Source: Jiella avicenniae (GTDB taxonomy: Bacteria; Pseudomonadota; Alphaproteobacteria; Rhizobiales; Rhizobiaceae). Taken from it: a stretch of DNA of 64,000 nt. Under the pieces are notes generated by a model, which worked only from the letters and a program-made list of their open reading frames with translations, did no database searches and had not been told where the DNA came from. The DNA is taken from positions 62,001 through 126,000 of the forward strand of contig NZ_JAJUWU010000009.1 of the NCBI RefSeq assembly GCF_021390325.1, read 5' to 3'. Of this stretch, positions 1 through 7,323 are shown in pieces. Made by a program: the position numbers and the translations under genes. Position 1 is the stretch's first letter, and every line of letters starts with the position of its first letter.

Positions 1-624
1 CGCTCCCTTGCTGGCGAGGGCGGCGTCGATTTCAGCGAGAACGTCCTGCGCTGCGTGATCCCCTCGGTCACTGACGATCTCACGCGCGGCCATCAGCGCC
101 TTCTCCGCCCGATCCAGCCGGGCAAGGGCGTCTTCGTAATCCCTTTGCATGCTGGCAAACGGGCCGCATGGTTCCGAGAAGTCTTCGATGCAGCAGTTGC
201 TTTCGATGGCGCCCTCGCTGTCCTGCTGAAGACATGCGAGGATGCGGCGCTCGGCCTCCAGAATGATGATCTCGACGACCTCGATGGTCGGCCGTTCCCA
301 GTTCTGTTGAGCGACGACGCCAGCAACATCCTCCAGCATCGTGATCGGGAGCGTCCAGCCTTGACTGCTCTGGTCTGATGGGGCGCGATCCAGAGGTTTG
401 ACACGCGCCGGCTGGTCGAGGCTGGCGGCGGCAAACCCCGACAGCGCGAAGTCGCGATAGGTGTCCTTCTCGACGTCGAGGGCGTTGAGCATCCACTGAT
501 CCTGGGGATGCCATTCGGTATGGCCGAACCAGACCCGCTCGGGGATGATCGTCCGGTCCGCCGTCTCGCCGCGCCAGTTCGTGTAGCGCAGCGTGATTGC
601 CAGCGGTTTCGTCTTCTCACTCAT
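1..624 (-). CDS. Phage hypothetical protein with WYL-like N-terminal segment, C-terminus cut by window edge
   Basis: A leftward reading frame opens with an ATG at 624 and stays open to the window edge (208 codons, no stop). The start has an AGGCAGC stretch just upstream. Residues about 8-60 contain RYTNWRGE and WHPQDQWML, a pattern like the WYL-type segments that temperate phages often encode as stand-alone small proteins. Residues about 160-208 are rich in Glu, Ala and Arg and probably form a coiled coil. It is the most distal visible gene of the leftward operon under the repressor-controlled promoter near 2,800. The function is unknown; a ligand- or nucleic-acid-sensing role would be inference from the WYL-like resemblance only. 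Confidence 0.7.
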   Translation of the reverse strand, partial: MSEKTKPLAITLRYTNWRGETADRTIIPERVWFGHTEWHPQDQWMLNALDVEKDTYRDFALSGFAAASLDQPARVKPLDRAPSDQSSQGWTLPITMLEDVAGVVAQQNWERPTIEVVEIIILEAERRILACLQQDSEGAIESNCCIEDFSEPCGPFASMQRDYEDALARLDRAEKALMAAREIVSDRGDHAAQDVLAEIDAALASKGA

Positions 625-659
625 GCTGCCTCCGGCGGCTTGAAGGTCGCGGGCGGGCC

Positions 660-1001
660 TCATCGCGGATTCCTCCGGTCAAGGCCGCAGGCGACGAGGG
701 CGCGGAAGAGAAGGTCGTAGACGCCGCGGCGGGTGCGGTGGTGGCCGGTGACAAGGGCGGTGATCAGCTTTTCGTCCTCGCCGGCGATGGCGCCGTTCAA
801 AGCGGCGTCGTCGCTGGTCACGCGGCCCTTCTTCCAAGCCGCGCGCAGCGCGCCAGCAAAAGGCGGCGTCTTTTTCAGGGCAACGGCGTAATCCGCCGTG
901 CCGTCGAGGCGCGTCGCGACATTGGCGATCTCCATGATGCCGATCGTGCGGGCGCGGGCTTCATCGCCGCCGGGCAGGAGGTCGAAGGTCACGCGGATCA
1001 T
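660..1001 (-). CDS. Phage hypothetical protein (113 aa)
   Basis: A compact soluble protein that begins MIRVTFDLLPGGDEARART. It looks like a genuine coding frame, with balanced composition and alternating strand and helix character, and its start overlaps the stop of the next upstream gene (ATG at 1,001, upstream stop at 998-1,000). This overlap suggests translational coupling inside the leftward operon. No catalytic motif or known domain is recognised. Proteins of this type recur in rhizobial prophages beside small membrane peptides, but I cannot name a function. Confidence 0.7.
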   Translation of the reverse strand: MIRVTFDLLPGGDEARARTIGIMEIANVATRLDGTADYAVALKKTPPFAGALRAAWKKGRVTSDDAALNGAIAGEDEKLITALVTGHHRTRRGVYDLLFRALVACGLDRRNPR

Positions 1002-1147
1002 CGGACAATCCCCCGATAGGCTGTGAAGCGCTCCTGGTCGGCGGTGTCGACCGCGCCGAGGCGGGCGTTGCCGGTGGCGAGGCCGAGGAGGAACAGGAGG
1101 GCGGCGAGTGTGAGCGCGCCGGTGCGGCGAGTGGCGCGGGCGGTCAT
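998..1147 (-). CDS. Small single-pass membrane protein (49 aa)
   Basis: The start was set at the ATG at 1,147, which overlaps the upstream gene's stop as ATGA; the longer open frame upstream reads as arginine-rich shadow sequence. Residues 1-9 are basic (MTARATRRT) and residues about 10-28 form one hydrophobic helix (TLAALLFLLGLATG), giving a likely inner-membrane anchor. The C-terminal 20 residues are polar. It has no recognisable family. Its place in the leftward operon suggests a lysogeny or superinfection-related accessory role, but that is only inference. Confidence 0.6.
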   Translation of the reverse strand: MTARATRRTGALTLAALLFLLGLATGNARLGAVDTADQERFTAYRGIVR

Positions 1148-1458
1148 TCTGCTGCCTCGATCATGCCGGTCTCTGCGAAACGTTCGATCCGAGGGCGCCC
1201 GTTGGCAACGTTCCGAACATTGATCCAGACGCGGCCGTAAACGGCATCGGCAGTCGAGACATCGCCACCAAACAGTCTGATCGTTGCCTTCACGATCTTC
1301 GGGCGGCGCATCACGACGTCCAGATCGTCGAACGTCGGAGCGCTCGCCACGTCCGGGTCCTTCATCACCTCGGAAATCTGCGACCCGGTGACGACACAGT
1401 GGCCGAGATCTCGCGCTGTCTCGGCAATGAACGCGGCGTCGGTGAACGGAACCATCAT
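1144..1458 (-). CDS. Phage hypothetical protein (104 aa)
   Basis: The start at 1,458 is chosen because a strong AGGAGG ribosome-binding site lies five bases upstream; the open frame upstream of it is low-complexity shadow. A second ATG follows directly at 1,455. The stop overlaps the next gene as ATGA. The protein starts MMVPFTDAAFIAETARDLGH and has mixed alpha/beta composition without known motifs. No function can be assigned from sequence alone. It belongs to the leftward operon controlled by the CI-like repressor. Confidence 0.7.
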   Translation of the reverse strand: MMVPFTDAAFIAETARDLGHCVVTGSQISEVMKDPDVASAPTFDDLDVVMRRPKIVKATIRLFGGDVSTADAVYGRVWINVRNVANGRPRIERFAETGMIEAAE

Positions 1459-1643
1459 GCAGCCCTCCTGATAGCGCTTTCGGTTGCGGCAATGGGTGGT
1501 AGGAACGGTGCGGCGAGGTCGTGATCGGCGACGCAGAGACGGCCGAACCTGTTCAGCCATGCGGCCCAGAACATTTCCTCGATCATCCGCTGCATCACCG
1601 CCTCCCCGGCGGTGTTGCGCTCTTCCTGGGTGCGGGCGTCCAT
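1455..1643 (-). CDS. Small phage protein (62 aa)
   Basis: The ATG at 1,643 overlaps the stop of the upstream repeat-bearing gene (ATGA), and the C-terminus overlaps the next start. The residues MIEEMFWAAWLNRFGRLC form an amphipathic, aromatic-rich helix that could mediate protein contact or membrane association. The longer open frame upstream of 1,643 is a shadow of the neighbouring gene. The family is not recognised. Tight coupling on both sides supports it as a real gene. Confidence 0.6.
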   Translation of the reverse strand: MDARTQEERNTAGEAVMQRMIEEMFWAAWLNRFGRLCVADHDLAAPFLPPIAATESAIRRAA

Positions 1644-2389
1644 CACGCCGCCTCGGCCGGAATGAGCTTCCCGCCTTCGCAACGGTACAGGACGCCTGCC
1701 TTGATGCCGTCCTTGCCGGTCACGCCGAACGCCGCGTCGAAATGCGCGTAAGTCGAGCCGTTCCATCGAATTTCGTGGATGCAGAGAACGCACCCGTCCT
1801 TGTCGGCGCGAACGCGAACGTCTTCGCCGGTCGCCATGGAGCTTGAGGCGTCGCCGGACGTGGCCGCCGTGCTCCGGTCGCCGGACGTGGCCGCCGTGCT
1901 CCGGTCGCCGGACGTGGCCGCCGTGCTCTGGTAGCCGGACGTGGCCGCCGTGCTCCGGTCGCCGGACGTGGCCGCCGTGCTCCGGTCGCCGGACGACGTC
2001 TGATCCGCCTTCATCGCCTTCACCTTGGCGAAGACGAAATCTATTCCACGACGGATAATCTCCGGCAGCGCCACTTCAGCCTTGATGGTGATTTCGGCCG
2101 ACGCGATCTTGCTGTCATCGTCATGTCGGCAGAGCGAGCCGCGCTGATCGACATCGGCGAAGACCGAAGTCGCAGCCGGGTAGTACCAGAACACCTCGAA
2201 CGGGTTGCCCTCAATGGCGTGAAAGCCGGCGCGGCAAGCCTCGACATGTCCATCGTGCTTGTAGGTCTCGCCGATCGCGTACTGAAACCCGCGACAGGTC
2301 CAGTCCTTGTTGAAGCCTTTGATCGCCGTGACGACCTCTTCGGCTGCCGCTTCCGACACTACTGCGGTTTCTGTTGTCTTCTTTACCAT
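1643..2389 (-). CDS. DUF7666-type phage protein with SGDRSTAAT tandem repeats
   Basis: The 248-residue protein has an N-terminal globular part (about residues 20-125, containing FNKDWTCRGFQYAIGETY, which resembles the DUF7666 family), then five nine-residue repeats of the type TSGDRSTAA, then a C-terminal part of about 65 residues. In the family this repeat block is expected to form a regular, possibly beta-helical or surface-exposed rod. The start at 2,389 lies about 60 bases after the neighbouring gene. The function is unknown; these proteins are common in temperate phages of alphaproteobacteria and may bind host or DNA partners. Copy number of the repeats may vary by slippage. Confidence 0.7.
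   Translation of the reverse strand: MVKKTTETAVVSEAAAEEVVTAIKGFNKDWTCRGFQYAIGETYKHDGHVEACRAGFHAIEGNPFEVFWYYPAATSVFADVDQRGSLCRHDDDSKIASAEITIKAEVALPEIIRRGIDFVFAKVKAMKADQTSSGDRSTAATSGDRSTAATSGYQSTAATSGDRSTAATSGDRSTAATSGDASSSMATGEDVRVRADKDGCVLCIHEIRWNGSTYAHFDAAFGVTGKDGIKAGVLYRCEGGKLIPAEAA
1848..1994. repeat. Five 27-bp in-frame tandem repeats
   Basis: Units begin at 1,860, 1,887, 1,914, 1,941 and 1,968, each 27 bp, preceded by a partial copy at 1,848-1,859. Units 1, 2, 4 and 5 look identical; unit 3 differs at about three bases, so Asp-Arg becomes Tyr-Gln. The 27-bp period preserves the reading frame of the host gene and encodes nine residues per unit. Confidence 0.95.
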
Positions 2390-2452
2390 TTGCCTGATCT
2401 CCGTTGCATGGCCTTCAGTGCTCGGCGCCCCTGACGCGCCGAGTGGAGAAGG

Positions 2453-2746
2453 TCACGCCGCCTCGGCCGCGCGGGGCTGGGTGCGGACGACGAAGAAGGG
2501 CTCGCTCTCGCGGTCGAAGACAGCGACGACGTCCTTGCCAAAGCGGTTTTCGAGCCCCTTGCGGTCGAGCGTCTTGCGGCTCTGCAGGGCGATGGTGGCG
2601 ATAAACTCGTCGCCTCCGACTGCATCGCGCTCGCCGGCCATGTCGATGATCTTGGCCTTGAGCGCTTTCTCACGCTCCTGCAGCTCGGCGATCTTGGCCT
2701 TGACGTCGACCAGCTCGTCGACAGGGTGGCGGTTCGTCTGTGGCAT
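2453..2746 (-). CDS. Phage coiled-coil protein (97 aa), first gene of leftward operon
   Basis: It starts at 2,746, about 39 bases downstream of the leftward promoter -10 at 2,785-2,790, so it is the promoter-proximal early leftward gene. Residues about 8-42 form a charged heptad-rich coiled coil (ELVDVKAKIAELQEREKALK), and the C-terminal half carries a compact domain ending in FFVVRTQ. No enzymatic motif is visible. The layout recalls small phage proteins that antagonise host nucleases, but no residue signature supports naming it so; the function is unknown. Confidence 0.75.
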   Translation of the reverse strand: MPQTNRHPVDELVDVKAKIAELQEREKALKAKIIDMAGERDAVGGDEFIATIALQSRKTLDRKGLENRFGKDVVAVFDRESEPFFVVRTQPRAAEAA

Positions 2747-2784
2747 TAGGCGGCTCCATCGGTTTGGGTGTCTCGATGAGCCAA

Positions 2785-2845
2785 CAAATACGCTTCGTAT
2801 TAACAGCAGTCAATACCGATCGTATGAAAAAATGCGATGCGTATC
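2785..2845 (-). promoter_or_regulatory. Leftward early promoter with three repressor operators
   Basis: On the minus strand a -35 TTGACT (2,808-2,813) and a -10 TATTTG (2,785-2,790) are separated by 17 bp. The perfect inverted repeat AATACGCTTCGTATT (2,787-2,801) covers the -10 region. A second, imperfect site (2,812-2,826) abuts the -35, and a third (2,831-2,845) overlaps the repressor stop codon. The same pattern is found at the rightward promoter at 3,578-3,619, so both are presumably closed by the repressor encoded between them. Confidence 0.8.
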
Positions 2846-3554
2846 AGATTGCGGTGATGCGGCCTCGGACGCGGCCGATGATCCGCGCTTCCCCCTCGAC
2901 GACCTCGTAGGGCTCGTAGTGCGGATTGCGGCTCGACAGGCGCAGGCGGACAGGCTCCGAGCCGCGAACGACATCCACCAGCTTCACGACAAGGCCAAGG
3001 CCATCGTGAACAAGGAAGGCGCCGGGCGGACTAGGGCGCGTGTCCGAAAGATCGACGATTACACGATCGCCGGGGAAGAGTGAGCCGGGCGCATAGGCGT
3101 TGTCGGGATTATAGCCGCTATCGCCGGTGACCTCGATCACGGCCGCGCGGCTGGCGGTCATCCGCAGTTCCGAGCGCAGATAGTCGTCGGGCAGGCCCCA
3201 TCGGCTGCGGATCACGTCGGCCGAGATGATGACCTGGCCGGATGTCGCCGCCATCTCTCCGCCGGCCATGCCGCCGCCGCCGGCTCCGGCGCGGATGTCG
3301 ATCTCCGGCACGCCTGCGGAAGCAATCTCAGTCTGTCGAGCAACGCCAAAGAGCAGCCATTCCGGCGTCGTCTTGAAGCGCCGGGCATAGGTCACGGCAT
3401 CGTCCGGCCCGTAGGCGCGCGTACCGTTCTCGTGATGGGTATAGGTCGGAATGCCGACGCCCATCGACCTCGCCGCGTCGGCCACGCTCGCAAAATTCGC
3501 CGCTACCCGAGCCGAGCGCAACCGCGCCGCCCGATCTTCCTTCGTATCGCTCAT
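2844..3554 (-). CDS. CI/LexA-like phage repressor (HTH plus S24 peptidase domain)
   Basis: This is the prophage repressor that keeps the early promoters shut. Residues about 8-70 form an Xre-type helix-turn-helix; residues about 135-236 form an S24/LexA-type autoprotease domain. The catalytic serine is Ser146 in GDSGYNP and the general-base lysine is Lys191 in VVKLVD. Self-cleavage stimulated by host RecA is expected for this family. The gene is flanked by operator clusters at 2,787-2,845 and 3,543-3,617, and the right-hand cluster overlaps its start codon, which suggests autoregulation. Its length (236 aa) is typical. Confidence 0.93.
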   Translation of the reverse strand: MSDTKEDRAARLRSARVAANFASVADAARSMGVGIPTYTHHENGTRAYGPDDAVTYARRFKTTPEWLLFGVARQTEIASAGVPEIDIRAGAGGGGMAGGEMAATSGQVIISADVIRSRWGLPDDYLRSELRMTASRAAVIEVTGDSGYNPDNAYAPGSLFPGDRVIVDLSDTRPSPPGAFLVHDGLGLVVKLVDVVRGSEPVRLRLSSRNPHYEPYEVVEGEARIIGRVRGRITAI

Positions 3555-3619
3555 CCGATACGCTTCGCAGCTTTTTTAATACGGCGGGTATTGACGCGCA
3601 TAAATACGCAGCGTATTTG
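3543..3619 (+). promoter_or_regulatory. Rightward early promoter with operators
   Basis: A -35 TTGACG (3,591-3,596) and a -10 TATTTG (3,614-3,619) are separated by 17 bp. The perfect palindrome AATACGCAGCGTATT (3,603-3,617) covers the -10, and AATACGGCGGGTATT (3,578-3,592) abuts the -35, exactly 25 bp centre to centre as at the leftward promoter. A further inverted pair CGTATCG/CGATACG (3,543-3,562) straddles the repressor start codon and may serve autoregulation. The promoter should drive the Cro-like gene and the early operon. Confidence 0.8.
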
Positions 3620-3646
3620 TCTCCTCACTGAAACCGGAGAGGCGAG

Positions 3647-3877
3647 ATGACCGGCAGCGAAGTTTCCATGACAGGCAAGCAGGTGAAAGCGGTCCGCACT
3701 GCGCTGGGCGAAAGCCAGGCGAAGTTTGCCGCGCGCCTCGCGGTCAGTCAGCCGGTCATCCATCGTCTCGAGAAGCGTGGCGGCGAAGTGCTGCGTGGCC
3801 CGGAGATCATTCTCATTCATCAGATTGCTGTCGAGCATGGCCTGATCCGTGATCCGGCCGGAGCTGTCGCAGCATGA
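3647..3877 (+). CDS. Cro-like HTH transcriptional regulator
   Basis: This 76-residue protein sits directly downstream of the rightward promoter. Residues about 10-50 form a helix-turn-helix (SQAKFAARLAVSQPVIHRLE) of the Xre/Cro class. A GGAGAGGCG sequence precedes the ATG at 3,647; an in-frame ATG at 3,668 is possible. Opposing the repressor across the shared operators, it probably commits the phage to lytic growth by repressing the repressor gene or both early promoters. The position strongly supports this; the DNA-binding specificity is inferred. Confidence 0.85.
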   Translation: MTGSEVSMTGKQVKAVRTALGESQAKFAARLAVSQPVIHRLEKRGGEVLRGPEIILIHQIAVEHGLIRDPAGAVAA

Positions 3878-4159
3878 TCGCCGCACTCGCCCTTTCAGCC
3901 TCCGCGTTCTGCGCCGGATCTGCGCTCGTCATGCTTTTGTTTGAAACGCGGCGAGGCGGGTCGGCTCTCGCCTCCCGCTCTCCGCTTTCTGATTTCGGCG
4001 ACGATCGTTCCCGCGATCTCTCCGATGCTTCTCGGCCCCGTTTCGCTGCTCTGCGTGGTGGGCCTCTGGCAGTTGGCAATCTCTCGCTCCGTTCTGGTGT
4101 GTCCGTCCATGTCCGAGACATTGGCACGGAGAACCAAGCATGGCGTGCGGAGAAACTAA
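3874..4159 (+). CDS. Possible small membrane protein split across two frames
   Basis: An ATG at 3,874 overlaps the Cro stop (ATGA) and encodes a hydrophobic helix (residues 3-23, ALALSASAFCAGSALVMLLF). After about residue 27 this frame (open to 4,179) loses the high-GC third position seen in neighbours. The +1 frame (open to 4,159, with a TTG at 3,941) gains it and encodes a second hydrophobic segment, ISPMLLGPVSLLCVVGLW. A single base change around 3,945-3,955 would join both into one two-helix protein of about 95 residues. It may be a frameshift mutation, a recoding site or chance; confidence is low. Confidence 0.35.
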
Positions 4160-4526
4160 GTATCCGGTACGGAAAATGACCGCCGCAACGAAACAGTACA
4201 TCGATCGCATGATCGCGATGGAAAGTCGCGGGTGGGGCGATCAGAAGAACGCAATCGAACGACTGGCGAGACGCTACGGGCTGCCGTTCTGGTCTCTAGA
4301 ACACGCCAGGACGCGGGCAAAGACATTCCGAGACGACTTCGCGGCCATGGTGCGCACCGCGTACCTCGCCGAGTGCGAGCGCCAGATCGTCGCTTTGCAG
4401 AACGAAATCGCCGCCGAGCGCGCGAAAGGTCGGATCGATGCTCTGGAAGATTTTGAGATTGAGGCTGCGGCTTTGGCTGAACGCCTTGCTGCGGCGCGAC
4501 AGGGCTCGCTTCCGCGAGCGCGATGA
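4140..4526 (+). CDS. Phage hypothetical protein, helical (128 aa)
   Basis: The start at 4,140 has a GGAG element nine bases upstream; an alternative in-frame ATG lies at 4,176 (MTAATKQYIDRM). Residues about 20-65 contain a helix-turn-helix-like stretch (AIERLARRYGLPFWSLEHAR), and residues 75-125 are a charged coiled coil. The family is unknown. Being promoter-proximal in the rightward operon, it could be a DNA-binding early regulator, but this rests only on the helical pattern. Confidence 0.7.
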   Translation: MACGETKYPVRKMTAATKQYIDRMIAMESRGWGDQKNAIERLARRYGLPFWSLEHARTRAKTFRDDFAAMVRTAYLAECERQIVALQNEIAAERAKGRIDALEDFEIEAAALAERLAAARQGSLPRAR

Positions 4527-4544
4527 AACCGAAGGAGACCCAAC

Positions 4545-4949
4545 GTGAAGCGTTCTCTGGCCGTCATTGCCGGCATTTCCATTCCATCCGGGCACGACGA
4601 GGTTGTCGCGTTGCTGCGCAGCAATGACCTCGCAGTCGAGCCCGTCGTCGACACGATCCTCGGCAACGTCACGTTCGAGAAGTCGTGGATTGGCGACATC
4701 TTTTCTCACCACACCATGCGCCGGGTCGCTCGCGACTTCGTAGAGCGTGTGAAGGTCGAGATCATCAGTTCGGAGAATGAGGGAGGCCAGCGCACCGGTG
4801 TGGCCCAACATCAAGTTGCCTCTCCATTCTCCGATGCGCAGCGGGACCATTTGAAATTTGCCACCCAGCGAACCTCTGTCCCGTCGCGCCCTCTTCTGTC
4901 ACCGTCTCGGCGAACCTCGCTGCCCGGCTCGGCATGGCGCAAACCGTGA
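4545..4949 (+). CDS. Phage hypothetical protein (134 aa, GTG start)
   Basis: A strong GAAGGAG site lies eight bases before the GTG at 4,545. Residues 1-78 (beginning MKRSLAVIAGISIPSGHDE) look like a normal folded domain. Residues from about 80 on are Ser-, Arg- and Gln-rich and less convincing, so the C-terminus may be fast-evolving. It has no recognised family. A terminator-like hairpin follows at 4,971. Confidence 0.55.
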   Translation: MKRSLAVIAGISIPSGHDEVVALLRSNDLAVEPVVDTILGNVTFEKSWIGDIFSHHTMRRVARDFVERVKVEIISSENEGGQRTGVAQHQVASPFSDAQRDHLKFATQRTSVPSRPLLSPSRRTSLPGSAWRKP

Positions 4950-4970
4950 CCAACCCATCCGCTTCAGCGG

Positions 4971-5025
4971 GCGGGCGAGACCCAACGGCATGTGAAACCC
5001 TACGTGGCTTTGTCTCGCCCGCATT
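4971..5025 (+). terminator. Terminator-like hairpin before rusA gene
   Basis: An 11-bp perfect inverted repeat (GCGGGCGAGAC at 4,971-4,981 and its complement at 5,012-5,022) encloses a 30-base loop and is followed by ATTTTT. The next gene's ribosome-binding site follows directly. It could be an attenuating terminator that limits expression of the recombination and replication genes until antitermination. Confidence 0.55.
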
Positions 5026-5040
5026 TTTGGAGGCCGCAGA

Positions 5041-5577
5041 GTGACTGCGGCGCTCGCCAAGACCGGAGCCCGGAGACGGGGGATCGGTGAGCCGGGCGAG
5101 GGGGCGGCGGATGCCGTCGCTCCTTCCCTGCCGGTGTCCTTCACGATCCCGACGCCTCCGAGCGCGAACCACTTGTTTCGCAATGTGAAGGGCGTCGGGC
5201 GGGTCAAGGCGAAACACTATGAGGACTTCCAACGCATGGCCGTCGCCGCCGTGCGCCGGCAGAAGGTTCCGTCCTTCGACGGCCGCGTGATTCTCGTGTT
5301 CGGCATCGAGCGCATGGATGACCGGTCGGACATCGATAATCGGCTCAAAGGCGCGATCGACGCGCTCGTGGTGGCCGGCATCATTCAGGACGACCGGTTC
5401 GTCACCGCGCTCTGGGCAGCATGGCTGCCGCCCGCGAACGGACTGACGCACGTCATCATCGCGCCGGCCACGGAGCCGCTGCGCGTCGAGTTCAGGCCCG
5501 CGACTTCCGGCGCGTGCGGGTCCTGGTTCTTAGCGCCGTCGAACGAAGGAGATCACGATGGCCATCAGCCTCAGTGA
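5041..5577 (+). CDS. rusA: RusA-family Holliday junction resolvase
   Basis: It encodes a 178-residue protein with the RusA-type core at about residues 32-150. The acidic active-site stretch is visible as DDRSDIDN (residues 93-100), followed by KGAIDALVVAGIIQDD (to residue 118), matching the metal-binding aspartates of RusA. Such enzymes cut four-way junctions symmetrically as dimers and clear recombination or replication intermediates before packaging. The GTG start at 5,041 has a GGAGG site about six bases upstream. The N-terminal 30 residues are Ala/Gly/Arg-rich and not part of the domain. The gene overlaps the next one by 20 bases. Confidence 0.88.
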   Translation: MTAALAKTGARRRGIGEPGEGAADAVAPSLPVSFTIPTPPSANHLFRNVKGVGRVKAKHYEDFQRMAVAAVRRQKVPSFDGRVILVFGIERMDDRSDIDNRLKGAIDALVVAGIIQDDRFVTALWAAWLPPANGLTHVIIAPATEPLRVEFRPATSGACGSWFLAPSNEGDHDGHQPQ

Positions 5578-6367
5578 TTTGCGCACCGTGCGGGCCGACA
5601 AGCCTCCGCGCGTGCTCATCTACGGCAACGAGGGCGTCGGCAAGACCACGCTCGCGTCCGAATTCCCGAACCCCGTCTTCCTGCAGGCAGAGGAGGGCAC
5701 GCCGGGCGAACTCGAGCTGTCGTCCTTCGGCACCCTGCCGACCTTCGGCGCGGTCATGGAGGCGATGGAAGCGCTCTACAACGATGAGCACGACTTCAAC
5801 ACCGTCGTCGTCGACAGCGTGACCGCGCTGCAGCGGCTGATCTTCGTCGAGACCTGCCGGCGCGGCGACGAGTACGGCAACGCGAAGGCCCGGATCGAGG
5901 ATTTCGGCTACGGCAAGGGCTACGTCAACGCCAAGGTTGTGCTGCGGGAGTTCCTGGAGGGCTGCGATCTCCTGCGGCGCGACCGCGGCATGGCGATCGT
6001 CCTCATCGCCCACAGCGTCGTCACGACGTTCAACGATCCAGAGACGGCGAGCTACGACCGCTACGAGATCGACCTCCACAAACAGCTGCTCGGCGAGGTG
6101 ACGCGCGATCTGGACGCGATCCTGCTCCTCAAGAAGCCGGTGAAGACCGAGGAGGAGAAGAAGGGCTTCAACGGCACCCGCACCCGCGCGTCCGGTGCAG
6201 CCACCGTCGTCCTGATGCACCCGATCGGCAAGCCGGCCTTCGTCGCCAAGAACCGCTACGGCATGCCCGAGAGCCTGCGCTTCGATCGCGGCAAGGGCTT
6301 CGAGGCGCTGGCCGGCTACTTCCCGAATTGGACCGAAACCACCGCGACGGCCAAGGCCGCGGCGTAA
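5558..6367 (+). CDS. Sak4/RecA-like phage AAA ATPase
   Basis: This 269-residue P-loop ATPase has a Walker A GNEGVGKTT at residues 23-31 and a Walker B strand TVVVDS at 82-87. The order and length fit the phage Sak4/AAA_24 group, RecA-core proteins thought to promote single-strand annealing or strand exchange during phage recombination. A GAAGGAGATC site precedes the ATG at 5,558. Its downstream partner encodes a DUF669 protein, a pairing often seen for Sak4 with a single-strand-binding-like protein. Together with RusA it forms the recombination module. Confidence 0.85.
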   Translation: MAISLSDLRTVRADKPPRVLIYGNEGVGKTTLASEFPNPVFLQAEEGTPGELELSSFGTLPTFGAVMEAMEALYNDEHDFNTVVVDSVTALQRLIFVETCRRGDEYGNAKARIEDFGYGKGYVNAKVVLREFLEGCDLLRRDRGMAIVLIAHSVVTTFNDPETASYDRYEIDLHKQLLGEVTRDLDAILLLKKPVKTEEEKKGFNGTRTRASGAATVVLMHPIGKPAFVAKNRYGMPESLRFDRGKGFEALAGYFPNWTETTATAKAAA

Positions 6368-6379
6368 GGAGCAACGAAC

Positions 6380-6928
6380 ATGGTCAACATCGCAGGAAGT
6401 TACGACGAGCAGGCCGAGGCACAGGGCGAATTCGAGCCCATCCCCGCCGGCGATTATCGTGCCAAGATCATCGAGGCGTCGATCGAAGACGTGTCGCCCA
6501 ACGACGACAAGGGTCGGTGCCTCAAGCTGACGTGGCAGATCGAAACGGGCACGCACGACGGTCGTCTCATTTGGCAGCGGCTCAATCTGTGGGCCAAAAA
6601 CTTCAAGAGCAAGAAACCGAATAAGACGGATGCGCAGGTTCTGCAGGAATCCATCTCAATCGCCAACTCGCAGTTCGCCGCGATCCGGCAGGCCTGCGGC
6701 AAGCCGATCGTGCAGGACACGGACGAGCTTCTGCACATCCCCTGCACGATCCGGGTGAAGCTCCGGAACGATCCGCAGTACGGCGCGAGCAACGAGGTCG
6801 GCAGCGTTAAGCCGGTGGCCGGCGCCGGGCCTACGCAAGGAGGCGGCGCGCCGCAGCGCTTCACTCCGCCGGCGAACAGCGCGCCGCAGCAGTCGTCTAA
6901 CGGCTGGCCGAAGCGCAACACCGCGTGA
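6380..6928 (+). CDS. DUF669-family phage protein, probable ssDNA-binding partner
   Basis: The N-terminal 130 residues (ending near HIPCTIRVKLRNDP) match the DUF669 pattern, including FEPIPAGDYRAKI near residue 20. The last 40 residues are Pro/Gly/Gln-rich and end KRNTA, a flexible tail as in single-strand-binding proteins. DUF669 genes usually lie beside Sak4-like recombinases and are proposed to bind single-stranded DNA; that role is inferred here from context. The start at 6,380 has an AAGGAG site. Confidence 0.75.
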   Translation: MVNIAGSYDEQAEAQGEFEPIPAGDYRAKIIEASIEDVSPNDDKGRCLKLTWQIETGTHDGRLIWQRLNLWAKNFKSKKPNKTDAQVLQESISIANSQFAAIRQACGKPIVQDTDELLHIPCTIRVKLRNDPQYGASNEVGSVKPVAGAGPTQGGGAPQRFTPPANSAPQQSSNGWPKRNTA

Positions 6929-7023
6929 CGCGGCGGCCGGGCGGGTCCTGAGATTGGCGTCCTAGCCCGCCCGGCACTCTCCCACCCCGACACGAAACTC
7001 GCATCGCGAAGGAGGCTTCTGCG

Positions 7024-7323
7024 ATGACAGGAAATCTTTGCCCAGAAAAGGGCAAGCGCCCGAGCCGCACCGGCTGGCTCAAGAACCCCAAGATGGCGCG
7101 CAAGGGTGAGACAATCGGCGGCGGCTGGTTCGTCTTCCGCCGCGGCGACGACACCCGCCGCATCCGGCCCGCCTGGTGGCCGTTCGAATATGGCAGCCGT
7201 GAAGAGGCCGCCGCCGAGGCGCGCCGGCTCGCCACGCTCAATCCCGGATACCGCTTCGATGTGGTCGGTGTCGCCGACAGCTTCACGATCGCGGCCGTGG
7301 CGCGGACGGCGGAGGCGGCGTGA
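7024..7323 (+). CDS. Phage hypothetical protein (99 aa)
   Basis: A basic 99-residue protein. Residues about 30-60 contain GGGWFVFRRGDDTRRIRP, a beta-rich stretch, and the C-terminus is helical and alanine-rich. An AAGGAGG site lies about eight bases upstream of the ATG. The stop overlaps the next start (TGATG). No known domain is recognised. Within the early operon it may act on host or phage DNA metabolism, but there is no direct evidence. Confidence 0.65.
   Translation: MTGNLCPEKGKRPSRTGWLKNPKMARKGETIGGGWFVFRRGDDTRRIRPAWWPFEYGSREEAAAEARRLATLNPGYRFDVVGVADSFTIAAVARTAEAA

Noticed and set aside
80-620. Arginine-rich minus-strand frames of 144 and 175 codons at the left edge
   Set aside because: They are shadows of the open frame from 624 to the edge, which has a normal protein composition.
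4232-4456. Plus-strand 74-codon frame inside the 4,140 gene
   Set aside because: It is very Arg-rich and lies wholly inside a better-supported gene in another frame.
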